The translations under genes and the position numbers were made by a program. Positions 20,738 through 33,944 of a stretch of 64,000 nucleotides of DNA are shown piece by piece (within the stretch, counting starts at the first letter, position 1; the number at the start of each line of letters is the position of its first letter). The notes under the pieces were generated by a model. It was given only the letters and a program-made list of their open reading frames with translations, was not told where the DNA came from and ran no database searches. Source of the DNA: Ligustrum vulgare (Eukaryota > Streptophyta > Magnoliopsida > Lamiales > Oleaceae); assembly GCA_963555705.1 (NCBI GenBank), contig OY743180.1, forward strand, positions 41,448,129-41,512,128, read 5' to 3'.

Positions 20738-22033
20738 TGGTAATTTTATATTGTTGGCATTTCCTATTTTTCACGAATGTATAATTTAATGAAACTTGAT
20801 TTAATTACTAAATACATGTATTTAGTAATTTATTAAGTTTAATTAAATTATGCAAATATTTATTTTCCAGAAAAATATTTTTTTTGGAAAGATAATGATC
20901 TCGAAAATTTTGATCATAATCTCAAACATATTTGATCATAATCTCGAAAATATTTTGGAATCTTAATCTTGTTATTCTTGTTATTATTTTGTGATTATTG
21001 TTGACATTCAAGCATATCCAAGATATGGTAAATATCTTCTTAATATGGTCAAGAATATTTCAACCTTATCTTTTGCACATGGTAAGATTATAAGGTCAAA
21101 AATCTTGATTAGAGAGAATCTTGTGTTGGCCGAAAATATGGTGATAAATATCAAGGTTTTATCACTTGATTAATAAATGGTAAGATCTTCTATGATTTAT
21201 CATTATCATTATTCATGATAAGATTTATTTAAGAATAAGTATCTTACCTTTACTGATGATCTCTACCTTGTTTTGCAGGTATTAGAGATCTTGTGCAATA
21301 AGGAAACTTGCGAGTCAAGCAAACCTAATTGCACTATAAAGAGAAGAAAAAAAAGGGGATGTTGTCTCGTGACGTGCAAAATACAGAAAATCATGTGGAG
21401 CTCTACAAAAATACACGTCCACTTTAGAAGTCCTAAAGCCTATTTTCGTATGTGCACAAATACAAAAGGTTTCAATTGAGTTGTGACTTCAATACCCCAG
21501 GAGGAAGATTCAATCACTTAGAGGAGGAAAGAATGTCAACGTGAAGATCAAACGGGAGGTTTGGATCAAGATCGAACGGGAGTTCGTGTTGCTGAAAAGT
21601 GTTGCAGAGTCAAAGAAAACTACTGAAGAGTGGTGGGACACCATCTCACATTACATGCCACAGAAGGATCAGGAAGTGATGTATTTCTTGGATATTTGAT
21701 AAAGTCTATGCGTAGATTTATCCTGTAGTTTAGATTGATCTGTATAAACTCTTTCCTTATATAGTGATTGGTTTTTGTTGGCAGGATGCGAACCGTGGAT
21801 TTTCCCCTGTTAGGGTTTTCCCACGTTAAGCTCAAATTATTGTATTCTTGTCTATTTACAATTCCTCACAATTTATTCTGATTATTTACGTTTTACTATC
21901 CAGACGAATCTGCCTTAACAAGATTTATCTGGTACTGCGCTAAACAAAACTTAACGATTTACTGTTAACTGGTTACTGTCCAGACTTGTCTGTGACAGTC
22001 TGTTTATAAAATTTAGACAACTTCAAATTTTCA
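20738..22033 (+). repeat. S1 5' LTR (1296 bp)
   Basis: It starts TGGTAATTTT (TGTTAATTTT in the 3' copy) and ends AATTTTCA. It includes an AT-rich first third, a TTGTTTTGCAGG splice-acceptor-like site near 21273-21282 and a purine-rich GGAGGAAAGAATG stretch. ORFs inside it recur at the same place in the 3' LTR and are not genes. Confidence 0.9.
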
Positions 22034-22035
22034 AT

Positions 22036-22047
22036 TGGTATCAGAGA
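22036..22047 (+). promoter_or_regulatory. S1 primer-binding site (initiator tRNA-Met type)
   Basis: TGGTATCAGAGA lies two bases after the 5' LTR. Element S2 has the exact consensus TGGTATCAGAGC at the same place. Confidence 0.85.
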
Positions 22048-22083
22048 GGGTTCACTTCTAGAAAGTGAGATCCGGTTATCTAA

Positions 22084-25000
22084 ATGGAAAATTCTGCATG
22101 TCTTAGGCCACCTCTGTTAACTGGTAGTAACTATGCATAATGGAAAATTCGTATGGAAATTTTTATTCAATCTATTGATGAACATTGTTGGACTTCAGTT
22201 CTTGAAGGTTACATAACACCCACTGTCACTGCTGGAGGTGTTGTTACAACTATAGCTAGAAGTGCTTATACTGCAGATGAATTAGCTAATGCAAATTGGA
22301 ATTCTAAGGCACTTAATGCTATTGTTTCTTTGGTTGATCCAGGTCAATTCAGACTCATCTCCTCTTCAAGGACCGCCAAGGAAGCATGAGATGCTTTGAG
22401 AATTGCAAACGAAGGAACCAATGCTGTCAAAACCTCCAAGCTGCAAATGATCACTTTGGAATTTGAACAACTGTCTATGGATGAGAAAGAAGACTTTAAA
22501 AGCTTCTATGCCAGATTAAGTGATATCACCAACTAAGCTGAAGCACTTGGGAAAACCTACTCAAATGAGCAGATTGTACAAAAGAACCTTAGATCTTTAC
22601 CAGACAGGTTCCATGCAAAAGTGACAGCAATTGAAGAAAGCAAGGATCTTTCAACCATGCGAGTTGAGGAACTTGTAGGGTCATTGATGACCTATGATTT
22701 AAATCTGGCCCGAAGAAAGAAGGACAAATCACCAGGGATTGCCTTCAAGACAAATTGTGCGAATCTAGACGACTCTGGCGAGACAGACGAAGATGAAAAT
22801 TTCGTACTTCTCACCAGACAATTTAAAAGGTTTCTCAAGGGGAAACAAAAAGAAAGATCCACAAATCTTCAAGGCCAGAATCAAAAACAATGGAAAAAAA
22901 TTAATTTCTATCCAAAGAATAGTGCCAACATGTCTGAAGGGAAGTCTAGGAGTCGAATCCAATGCAGAGAATGTGAAGGATATGGACACATTGCAGCTGA
23001 TTGTCCTAATACTCAAAAGAAGGCCATGAATGTTACATGGAGTGATGGAGACTCAGATAAATCTGAATCAGAATCAGAATGTAGCAATTCTGAAAAACAG
23101 GTAACTACCCTTACTGCTTTACAGCTGTCTGGTACTGAATCTGGTAACTCTTCTTATGCAGATAAATCCGGACCAAATACTGAAAACTTGAGGAAGGAAC
23201 TTCAAGATGCAGAAGAGAAGATTCAGTTGTTACAGGCCTTCGTTGAGCACAGCGGGGAACGACAACTGGACGACGTATCTACAGTCTCAGATGATGAACA
23301 AAATGAGGTAAGCAGGTTAAGTTCAGAACTTGCTAAAGCACAAGACAAAATCAAGAAGCTGGCACGTGGATCCGTCAAGCTTGATGAAATCCTGAACAGT
23401 GGCAGACCTGTCAGCCTAAAAACAGGTCTTGGATATGAAGGTAAAGGTAAAAATCATGACCATAAAATAAACTTTGTAAGAGAATCTGGATACAGGTACA
23501 TGGAACAGAATATAAATCATACAGATGCATCTACCTCTCATCAATACAATGCGTCTGAGACTCAAAACTTACATCCAGCCAGGAACTATACAAGAAGACA
23601 ATTTCAGCCAAATCTGTACAAGCCAGATGAATCTGTCCATCAGAATGGCAGGAAATTTCAACCTCGAAAGAGTCGGCAGGATACATCTGTTTTCCAGGTA
23701 TTCTGTAATTTTTGTACTAAATCTGGTCATGATGTATTTAGGTATCATGAGTACTTGAAATTAATCAATTCACACAAAAGGAGACTTGTTCCTAGACAAG
23801 AGAAGAAAATTCGAACTAATGCTTATGTAGTTCAATTGTCTTTGAGTGGCTTGATTCCTAACTCATGGTATTTTGATAGTGGATGTTCTAGACACATGAC
23901 AGGTGATCTCTCTCTACTAACACATTTTGAAAAAGGTGAAACAGGTGCTGTTACATTTGGTAATGGCCAAAAGGGAAAGATAGATGGATCTGGTGTCATC
24001 AACATCTAGGGACTGCCTACATTAACAAATATCTTATATGTTATAGAACTTAAGGAAAATTTGATCAGTGTAGGACAACTATGTGATGATAACTTGCTTG
24101 TAGTGTTTTCAAAAGAATATTGCAAGGTTTTAAATTGTGACAAGAAGTCTAACCCGTTAAATAGTGTGTTGTTTTAGGGAGTTAGATCTAGAGACAAATG
24201 TTATACACTTGAGAGTCTCGAAACTTGCAACTTTGTTAAGACCAAAAATGAGAAACTGTGGCATAACAGATTAGGGTATCTAAACTACCATGATCTCATG
24301 AAGCTAACCAGACTACAAGCTGTGAGAGGCTTACCCAGCATAAACAATATTCCAAATGAAATCTGTGGTGATTGTCAAAAGGGTAAGCAAATCAAAAGTC
24401 AACACAAATCAGGTACATCTGTTAATACCTCTCATATACTTGAACTAATTCACATGGATTTGATGGGTCTTATCCAAAAGGTAAGTATTGGTGGCAAGAG
24501 GTATATTTATGTGTGTGTTGATGATTTCTCCAGATACACCTGGGTCATGTTTATTCGGGATAAATCTGATACCTTTGACTATTTTTGTAGCGACCGGGAA
24601 TTTTAATTTCTTTTTAAATGAAATGTTTTAAAACTTTAAATGCGCGTCTCTACGACTTCTCCAATTTAATTTAAAAGAGTAGTCGTCTAGCCAAATTATA
24701 AATGAGATTAAATTAATTTTCATAATATTCAAATTTCAGAATTTTATTCAAAATATCCCAACGTCACCATTTTAAATCTTAATTAAAAAATTTAACGATT
24801 TTAAAGCCCAAGATCAAAATTTTATTTTATTATCAACCAATTAAAGTTCAGCCTCTGTTTTCCATTTTAAAACCACAATCAGACATTTTTCCTCTCTTAA
24901 AGGGAATTCACACACGTTTGTCATACCCCACAATCTGCTTCCCTTCCATCTTTCAGCCCTCTCCTTCAATGGTTAGTCACTAACTCCACCCCTGATTCTC

Positions 25001-28000
25001 TCCCTCAAGTCCCGCAAGTCCACAGCCAAATGATCAGCATTTCCTGCAACCCATCCTCAATCCTGCATTCGTATCCTAACCTTCCTCTTTCAGCTCCCCC
25101 TCAATTCTGCAGCCTTCCAAAAATCTATATCTCCTTTTCAGCCCTCAAATATGCATCCAACTGATCATCATTCCTTCAATCCTCACCCGAACCAGCAACT
25201 TACCAATATACAGCAAACAAACCATAACTTATATTCCATTTTTTTTCATTCTACACGATCTCACTCAAGCCAAACAAGAAATCTGGTAAATTTTCTCTCC
25301 CACTCCACTGAAACGATCTCGCAGCCATCCCCACTCGACCACCTTCGACCTCAAATCACCCGCCACCACCATCGCGCAGCCAAACACCCCCACTGCCGAC
25401 CGGACTTCAGACATTGACAGCCAACCACCATCACCTACCAACCCAAAAACAGCAGCCATTTCCACTTCCAACCCCAACACCGCAACCACCGTCACGACCG
25501 CAACCCCTACACGCACAATCGCATCACCACCAACCACTGTCCAACCTCAAATCCAAGCCAAATCCCCAAAATCAGACCCAAAACCAAATTTTAAACATTA
25601 CCCATCACATACCTCAAACTTTACCGGAGTTCTTCGCCGGAAATCACCAAAAGAGTCGAACCCCCATAGCCTCGGTTAACTCCACTTTCGCAGCCCAAAA
25701 ATCCTTGTTTTTCACACACCCACACCCACGCATTCATCACCGCCACTCGACGGCGGGTTCGCGCCGGCGGCGGACCTTTTTCCCCCTCACCGTCGTCTCT
25801 CTCTCTCGGCCACTCTACTCTCTCTCTTTCGGTCCTGAAGATTTAGAGAGAAATGAGATTTTAATTTTATTTTATTCAGTTTAAGTTTTTGCAAATTTCC
25901 TTTTCAGCCCCCAAGTTTTGAAGTATATTCAATTCAGCCCTTTGTAATTCAAAACATATTAATTTCAGTCCTCTTGTCTAAAATGATTTCAATTTAGTTT
26001 TAAATGTTTTTATAATTTACAAATCAGCCCTTATTTTCGTAAAATGACTATTTCAGTCCTAAACCTTTCAATTTCTTTAATTTTCAATTTAACCCTAAGA
26101 TTTTATTTTATCACTTAAGACTTTAAATTTCTAAAATACTAATTAAATTAATTTACTTTTTGGCTAGACGAAGCAGTTGGTGATTTGAGAAGCTGACGTG
26201 TTAATCCCGCTCCAATTTTTGAGAACTCGTAACATTAAAGGTAGACTCGCCCCCACTAATTGATTTAGATTATAATTGCATGTGATTATGTGGATTTGTG
26301 TGATCTTGTATGCTTAATTGCATGAGAAAAGAAAAGAATATCTCGTATGAGATAAATTTGAGAATTTATGTTATGCACGTCATAACCTATTTGCTAGCAT
26401 GATTTAAGAAAAGAATGGTTCATTTGCGTTCACTATGTGATGCCTATGAATAAGAAAAGAACGTCACTACATTATTTGCATGATTACTTGTCCAATTATC
26501 TTGTAAATTAATTATTGGAGTTGAGTCTACTGAGTATTTCATTTTGAAATGCTCACCCCGTGGTTTTTAACAATTTTGCAGATTTCGGCGACGGTGGCGA
26601 GTGATGGGCAATGGCGAAGAATATAATTTTGGATATCATTTTTGAAAGTCGTGGATTTCGAAATAAACAATTTCATTTTATCACGAATTTTCATTTTTAA
26701 TAAGTTTGTAAGAATTATTCCATTTAAATTGAATTATCGCTAAACTTGATTTATTAAACGTGATATTTAATATTTAGTCATATTTCCGCAATAAAGTTTA
26801 TTCGAAAATTTAGAAAAGTGACGTTCTCGCGTTTCTCGGAACTCGGGGCGTTACAATTTTGTTAATCTTTTTCAGAAATTGAGCAATGAAAAGGCCGACG
26901 AATAGGTAAGAGTCAAAAGGATCAGAAGTGATCATGGAAGAGAGTTTGTAAACTCCGAGTTTGCTGATTTTTGTATCCAATATGGGATCAAGCATGAGTA
27001 CTCGTCCCCAAAGACTCCTCAACAGAATGGAGTAGTGGAAAGGAAAAATAGAACTCTAAAAGAGATGGCTCGTGTCATGCTAAATAGCAACAAATTGCCC
27101 ACGAAATTTTGTGTAGAAGCCATAAACACTGCTTGTTATATTATCAATAGAGTCATGCTTAGATCTGGAACAAACCAAACAGCATATGAAATTTGAAAGG
27201 GTGGAAAACCTAGGGTTGATTACTTTCATGCCTTTGGAAGTAAATGCTACATTTTGAAAGATAGAGAACACCTAGGAAAATTTGACTCAAAATCGGATGA
27301 TGGAATATTTTTGAGTTATACTGAAAATAGTAGGGCCTATAGAGTTTATAATCTAAGAACCCAAACTGTTCTTGAGTCAATTAATGTGAAAGTGGATGAT
27401 ACTAATTGTGTAAATTCGGATTTGCAGGTAGCAGATGGTGATCAACTGGAAATTCCATCAGAAGAAGAACAACACCAAGCTGAAAGTCTCAATAATACTG
27501 AAGAATCCGATCAGGATGAGTCTGGGCACCCAGTAATATCTGCAGATCGAGACAAATCTGATGACCCAGATACACCTGATATTACTGAATCAGAAGCATC
27601 GAGACTACCACCTGCTAGGATCCAAAAGGCACATCCACTTGACAACATTCTCACTGATGTGTCTAAGAAAAATGTGGCCAGAAGAAGATTTGCTAAGATG
27701 AGTAACATCTGTCATATGTCTCAAATTGAGCCAAAAAATGTCATGGAAGCTTTGACAGATGAACACTGGGTACAAGCTATACAGGAGGAACTTAACCAAT
27801 TTGAAAGAAACAATGTTTGGCAGCTGGTTCCACGTCCCAAAGAAGGTAATTTAATTGGAACCAAATGGATTTTCAAGAATAAGTCAAATGAACAAGGAAA
27901 TGTGATAAGAAATAAAGCCAGACTTGTTGCTCAAGGCTATACCTAGATTGAAGGGATAGACTTTGACAAGACATTTGCTCCGGTAGCCAGACTGGAATCC

Positions 28001-29257
28001 ATCAGGCTGTTGCTAGCTGTGTCCTGCTACATCAACTTCAAAATATTTCAGATGGATGTCAAAAGTGCCTTTCTGAATGGTGTGCTTAATGAGGAAGCCT
28101 ATGTGGAGCAGCCTTAAGGCTTCAAAGATCCATCTCACCCGGATTATGTCTTTAGACTCAAAAAGACGTTATATGGGTTGAAACAAGCCCCCAGAGCTTG
28201 GTATGAAAGGCTCACATCATTCTTGCTAAGCAACAGATACAAAATGGGAGGAACTGATAAAACTCTTTTCATTAAGCATCTAAATCCTGGACTAACTGTA
28301 GTTCAAATATATGTTGATGACATAGTATTTGGGTCTACATCTAAGTCCAAAATTAATGAATTTATAAATACAATGAAAGGAGAATTTAAAACGATTATGG
28401 TTGGTGAGCTAACCTTTTTCCTTGGTTTGCAGGTACAGCAAGATGAATCTGGCATATTCATATCTCAAGCAAAGTACGCTAAAAATCTGGTGAAGAAATT
28501 TGGACTTGAAGATGCAAAGGCAATGAGAACTCCCATGGCGGCTACTTTAAAACTTTCAAAGGATGACAGTGGTAAGGATGTAGATCCATCCCTTTACAGA
28601 AGCATGATTGGAAGTCTTCTGTACCTTACTTCCAGTAGGCCAGATATATCCTTTAGTGTTGGAGTTTGTGTAAGATGTCAAGCAAAACCTAAGGAATCTC
28701 ATGTTGCTGCCGTGAAAAGAATCATCAGATATGTAAGTGGTACGTTGAATTACGGAATTTGATTTACAAGAGATACCACTGCCAATCTTGCAGGTTTTTC
28801 AGACGCAGACTGGGCTGGGAATGTGGATGATCGAAAGAGTACATCTGGAGGATGTTTCTACATTGGGAACAATTTGGTGGCATGGCTAAGTAGAAAGCAA
28901 AATTCAGTGTCACTATCCACAACCGAAGCTGAGTATATAGCAGCTGGGAGTTGCTGTACACAACTCCTGTGGATGAAACAAATGTTGGAAGACTATGGAA
29001 TCTCTACAAAACAAGCTACTATGTATTGTGACAACACCAATGCCATCAATATCTCAAAGAATCCAGTCCAGCACTCCAGAACAAAACATATTGACATCAG
29101 ACACCACTTCATCAGAGAATTGGTGGAACAAAAGATTATCAATCTGGAGCACATACAGACTGATCTACAGCTAGTAGATTTTTTTACTAAGGCCCTCGAT
29201 ACTGTCAAATTTGAAAGCCTTAGGAAACAAATTGTAGTATCACCTCCTTCTGAATAG
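22084..29257 (+). pseudogene. gag-pol: S1 gag-pol polyprotein, one frame, ten stops, split by solo LTR B
   Basis: From the ATG at 22084 one frame runs to 24585, and the same frame resumes at 26861 after solo LTR B and its TSD, ending at 29257 (about 1,632 residues). Domains in order: copia gag core (~1-200); CCHC knuckle CRECEGYGHIAADC near 294; protease FDSGCSRHMTG near 597; integrase zinc region WHNRLG..CGDC near 730-768; integrase D, D and E in HMDLMG, RSDHGREF and VVERKN; reverse transcriptase MDVKSAF and YVDD near 1318; RNase H SDADWAGN, TEAEYIAA and DFFTKALD. Ten in-frame stops fall at 22138, 22387, 22534, 24007, 24175, 26903, 27194, 27944, 28115 and 28760. No frameshift was found. Compared with S2, six of the ten are C-to-T or G-to-A changes. 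Confidence 0.9.
24586..26855 (+). mobile_element. Solo LTR B (2.27 kb) inserted in S1 integrase
   Basis: It starts TGTAGCGACCGGGAA and ends CTCGGGGCGTTACA, with perfect TSDs ATTTT (24581-24585 and 26856-26860). The split integrase reads in frame across the site once the insert and one TSD copy are discounted. It is the same family as solo LTR A, in opposite orientation. The C-rich part at 24950-25850 gives a 156-codon ORF and others, but they have no recognisable domain and are compositional. Confidence 0.92.
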
Positions 29258-30521
29258 GAACATGCATATTTCATAAATAAAAAAAACTCGCATTGTTTTT
29301 CTTTTTTGCATTTTGGTTAACTTATCTTATATTAAGTAGATCATGTTTTTGCTGGAAGATATATCTGAGTGCTTGTGGCTGATAACGAGACAGATACGTC
29401 TGGCTGATAGCAGTCAACATGTCTCCGGATGAATCTAACTAGCACTCAAATCTGGACAATCCTAAGGATAAGTCACTGCTGTCTATGTCATATGGTTGTT
29501 ACTGGATGAGATTCTATATTCTATGTGTAGACCTATGATCTAAATCTTGCTTATTGCATTGCACGCATTTTTCTTGTTATCCAAGGGCAGGGCTAGTGGA
29601 AAAGAAGGCTGCCTATCCAATCCAAGTTCATACCCTTTAGCCTCAAAATTCGATGAATTGATATAAATGTGGTAATATTGTAGAAGTAAGGAGAAAACCC
29701 AGTAAGATAACTTCTGGGGATTGTGTGAATCTACTAATCCAAGTCAAGTTCATACCCTTCTTTTAACCTAAAGGGGAACATACTGTAAGATAACTTCTGG
29801 GGATTGTGTGAAGCTATTTCCACCTCCAAAAGACATTGCCACAATATAGAAAAAGTCGGCAAGCCAGATCAGAGAAAATGCACTTTCTATAGATTTTGAT
29901 CGGTCTTATTGTGCATTACGGTGACAAATCGATAAGTCAGGGAATCATATGATTTGTGGCAGTATGTGGAAGACTAAGGATTCCTCGAATCACACACGCA
30001 CATTAATCAACATAATCATGCTCGTGGTGGACTGTCAACTGCCAGATATATCTGACTTAACAGATGCCAACAAGTGCTCAGACGTGTCTCAGGTATACAT
30101 ATACATTTAGATTTTTCTTATTCACGATTTTTAGATTTTATTATGAAAATCTTTATTTTTAAGGCAGTATATCGTGGGCTAATATGTGCAAATCTTGCAG
30201 AACAAGTCAGTTGATTGTGGAACACAATTTGGTAATTTATTTGTTTCCTAATTCTTAACATATTCTGTTTCTATGTTTATCTATTTTTTAAGGAAAGAAG
30301 TTGACAAGAATCAGGATTCTACAGTTACCATAATGAACTCTAATTCCTTTCCTATGAGAATTCCTCTTAAACCCCAAAAACCCTCACACTTCTTCTTAAA
30401 AGCTCGTGTTTCAAAGTATGAAAACCCTAAATCCTCTCGCCAAAAACCCTATCTTCCATCTTCCTCTCTCTCTCTCTTTCAAACACAAAAAAAAAAAAGA
30501 AAAAGAAAAACCCATCCAGAC
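29258..30521 (+). other. S1 spacer between pol and the 3' ORF
   Basis: This is non-coding sequence of the S1 element. The same spacer with moderate divergence lies at 52708-53876 in S2. Both contain repeated phrases with GTAAGATAACTTCTGGGGATTGTG (twice in S1, near 29700 and 29788). It ends with an A-rich run just before the 3' ORF start. Confidence 0.7.
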
Positions 30522-32289
30522 ATGGCGAGGAGCAAACAATCCAGAAGGAGGAGAGTCACTAGAAGAAGCGGCGAAGCATCATCTGCACTAAACCCATCTG
30601 AGCTGGGAACTCCGAGCTGCACCATTGTACCTGCACCGCCCTTCGACACCAGCCCAACGCCGACCTCACTCTCCACCGCCAGTACTTCTCCTACACCTGC
30701 TCTTCTCATGGCCCAAATAAGCAGGAGAATGCCTATTACTCCAAAAACCATGGGCGTAAATTTGGCACCCATCTCAGGTAATCTTGGGTCCAGCCATATC
30801 TCTCCCTTAGATATTCGCAGTGAACTGCAGGGAGCTCGAAAACTTGCTGCCATGAGAAGTGCAAGAGATGCGACAATTGGGGATGAAGAAGGTGGAGATG
30901 AATCGGGTGAAACAGAATCTGGTGATGAAAAGGACAAACCAGAGGAGTAAGAAGAATTTGGGGAGATTGAAAAATCTGAGGAAGATAATGTAGCAAAATA
31001 ATCTGAGGATGATGCACCATCAGAAGAGCCAGAGGAATCTGAGGATGCAGACGAGTCTGAGTAGTTGGAAGAAGAGTCTGAGAAAGAAGCTGTTATTCCA
31101 GACAGAAAAGGAAAACAAAAGATAGTAGCCACTGTGAGTTCGAAAAAGAAAAAGGGTGACACGGCTGCGGATCCAATACGATTCAGGCTTGATGTTTCTT
31201 CATTCGTCTGCAACCCCATGCAGACAGCAAGAGGTATGTTTACCCCTTTCAATTTCAAATTTTGGTCATCTGAGGCTTACACTGATTTCCAGAAACATAT
31301 TTCGGGTAAAAGGTTGTATTATGAGTCTAGAGTGACTGTAGGCGAATTTGAAGAATTTGAGATTATTGATAGTGTCACATTTTGGATTGAAAAAATTGAC
31401 TGATTGCAAGGGAAAAATCAATGAGACTCTGGTCAAGGAATTTTATACCAATATCCCCATTGACTATAACTCGAAAAAATGTCTTTTTACCAATTCTCTT
31501 TTTGTTAGGGGACAGTTAATTAAGATTTCGGCAAAAGAACTTAGGAAGTGGTTAGGACTGAATGACGATGTGGCTGATGAGGATGAGTCGATGGAAGCTA
31601 CTAATGATGAAATTGCTATGGAGTTGTCAGGGGGAAAGATCACATGGCCAGTGAAGGGGTTAAAACAATTGCCTAGGCCAGAAATGTCAAAGAAGTATCA
31701 AATACTTCACAAAATTGTAAAAGCAAATTTTTACCAACTCATCCATGACTCGAGTTTTAAGAGGGAATCTGCTAGAACTCTTTTTCTGCTGGGGACCAAG
31801 CGAAATATTGACCTTGCTGCCCGAATCGGGAATTCTATCATTGGAAGGGTCTCGGGAAGTGGTCCTAGACAAGGGAATACTTATCTGTTGGTTTATCCTT
31901 GGATTATTTCACAATTTTTGAATGATCAGGGTATCCAAACTCTAGAAGATGATCTGGTGATCACCCCCAAAGTGTTGAACAGGGCCAGATGCAGAAAGAC
32001 TCTGGAAATGCAGACGGGTCACAAGAAGCAGGTTATGGATGAGACTAGCGCTGGAAATTAGGATTCAGCTGATAAAGATGCCAGGCTTGGTCAGCTGGAA
32101 GTAGGAAATGCTGGGATGAAAGCCGACATATCTGAACTCAGTGTGCGTGTTAAACGTCTTGAAGACACGCTTGATCAGTTACTTGGTGGGTCTTCGACAA
32201 ATGTGGCTCCTGTGGAAGCCAAAGAAAAGAGGAAGGTTGCAGCCAAGAAGCTCCCGGCCTCTAAGAAGCAAAGGAAGACTCCAGACTGA
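30522..32289 (+). pseudogene. S1 3' ORF (accessory, env-position ORF; putative plant transposon protein domain)
   Basis: The ATG at 30522 starts a basic N-terminus (MARSKQSRRRRVTRR), then a Ser/Thr/Pro-rich part, then a very acidic Glu/Asp/Ser linker with in-frame stops (30948, and others before 31065). A conserved domain follows with FNFKFWSSEAY, YESRV, VKEFYTN, SLFVRGQLIKISAKELRKWL and GTKRNIDLA. This resembles the domain annotated in plants as putative plant transposon protein. A frameshift lies near 31380 and another stop at 32059. The C-terminus has a short coiled coil (LSVRVKRLEDTLDQLL) and a lysine-rich tail. I see no signal peptide or membrane segment, so an envelope role is not supported, although SIRE elements carry their env-like ORF at this position. 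Function unknown. S2 has the same ORF. Confidence 0.75.
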
Positions 32290-32635
32290 TCTTAACCCTG
32301 CCAGTCTCATCTACTTATTTTCAGTAATTTGAAATCATTGTTATCATGTTTTGACCTAATACTTTGTTCTCCTGTTCGACTTTAGATTGTGAACTTTTTA
32401 ATGCATGTTTTGTGATACTTTGACTTCTCCTCTTTCACCGAAAAGGAGGAGTAGCATTTGGATAGTATTTGGATATCATTTTTTTATGCTCTCTATGTGT
32501 TGATTGCTTTATATGCATTTATTGATTGTGTTTATCTTGATGCATATCTTGAGGGGAAGATTTTTGATATGGGGAGCTAATTGATTTCTTGTGATCATTA
32601 AAAAGATGATTGATTTCGGAAAAATAGAAAAAGTC

Positions 32636-32646
32636 AAAGGGGGAGA
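32636..32646 (+). promoter_or_regulatory. S1 polypurine tract
   Basis: AAAGGGGGAGA ends just before the 3' LTR start at 32648. It is identical in context to the tract before the S2 3' LTR. Confidence 0.8.
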
Positions 32647-32647
32647 T

Positions 32648-33939
32648 TGTTAATTTTATATTGTTGGTATTTCCTATTTTTCACGAATGTATAATTTAAT
32701 GAAACATGATTTAATTACTAAATACGTGTATTTAGTAATTTATTAAGTTTAATTAAATTATGCAAATATTTATTTTCGAGAAAAACATTTTTTTTGGAAA
32801 GATAATGATCTCGAAAATTTTGATCATAATCTCAAACATATTTGATCATAATCTCGAAAATATTTTGGAATCTTAATCTTGTTATTCTTGTTATTATTTT
32901 GTGATTATTGTTGACATTCAAGCATATCCAAGATATGGTAAGTATCTTCTTAATATGGTCAAGAATATTTCAACCTTATCTTTTGCATATGGTAAGATTA
33001 TAAGGTCAAAAATCTTGATTAGAGAAAATCTTGTGTTGGCCGAAAATATGGTGATAAATATCAAGGTTTATCACTTGATTAATAAATGGTAAGATCTTCT
33101 ATGATTTATCATTATCATTATTCATTGTAAGATTTATTTAAGGATAAGTATCTTACCTTTACTAATGATCTCTACCTTGTTTTGCAGGTATTAGAGATCT
33201 TGTGCAATAAGAAAACTTGCGAGTCAAGTAAACCTAATTGCACTATAAAGAGAAGAAAAAAAGGGGATGATGTCTCGTGACGTGAAAATACAGAAAATCG
33301 TGTGGAGCTCTACAAAAATACACGTCCACTTTTGAAGTCCTAAAGCCTATTTTCGTATGTGCACAAATACAAAAGGTTTCAATTGAGTTGTGACTTCAAT
33401 ACTCCAAGAGGAGGATTCAATCACTTAGAGGAGGAAAGAATGTCAGCGTGAAGATCAAACGGGAGGTTTGGATCAAGATCGAACAGGAGTTCGTGTTGCT
33501 GAAAAGTGTTGCAGAGTCAAAGAAAACTACTGAAGAGTGGTGGGACGCCATCTCACATTACATGCCACAATAGGATCAGTGAGTGATCTATTTCTTGGAT
33601 GTTTGATAAAGTCTATGCGTAGATTTATCCTGTAGTTTAGATTAATCTGTATAAACTCTTTCCTTATATAGTGATTGGTTTTTGTTCGCAGGAAGCGAAC
33701 CGTGGGTTTTCCCTGTTAGGATTTTCCCACGTTAAGCTCAAATTATTGTGTTCTTGTCTATTTACAATTCTGCACAATTTATTTTGATTATTTACGTTTG
33801 ACTATCCAGACGAATCTGCCTTAGCAAGATTCATCTGTTACTGCGCTAAACAAAACTTAACGATTTACTGTTAACTAGTTACTGTCCAGACTTGTCTGTG
33901 ACAGTCTGTTTATAAAATTTAGACAACCTCAAATTTTCA
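32648..33939 (+). repeat. S1 3' LTR (1292 bp)
   Basis: It begins TGTTAATTTTATATTG and ends CAAATTTTCA, matching 20738-22033 throughout. It is followed directly by the TSD TCCTC. Confidence 0.92.
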
Positions 33940-33944
33940 TCCTC

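Larger units (their letters stand above)
20738..33939 (+). mobile_element. S1: SIRE/Maximus-like Ty1/copia element with extra 3' ORF
   Basis: LTRs of 1296 and 1292 bp are flanked by perfect TSDs TCCTC (20733-20737 and 33940-33944). Order is LTR, initiator-Met primer site, gag, protease, integrase, reverse transcriptase, RNase H, 1.3-kb spacer, extra ORF, polypurine tract AAAGGGGGAGA (32636-32646), LTR. This order, the large size (10.9 kb without solo LTR B) and the gag zinc-knuckle context are typical of the SIRE/Maximus lineage. Solo LTR B interrupts integrase. LTRs differ by a few bases per 100 by eye, so the insertion is not very recent. Confidence 0.9.

Noticed and set aside
20991..21173. 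ORF repeated at 32901-33092 as a conserved small protein
   Set aside because: The two lie at the same place in the 5' and 3' LTRs of S1. The repetition is LTR identity, and the end of the frame is not conserved.
25151..25884. Pro/His/Thr-rich ORFs in solo LTR B as a captured gene
   Set aside because: C-rich composition gives open frames in several phases, with no domain. The equivalent part of solo LTR A is not open.
30479..31258. 259-codon minus-strand ORF rich in Ser/Asp
   Set aside because: It is the reverse shadow of the acidic, codon-biased linker of the S1 3' ORF. The same shadow appears opposite the S2 copy.
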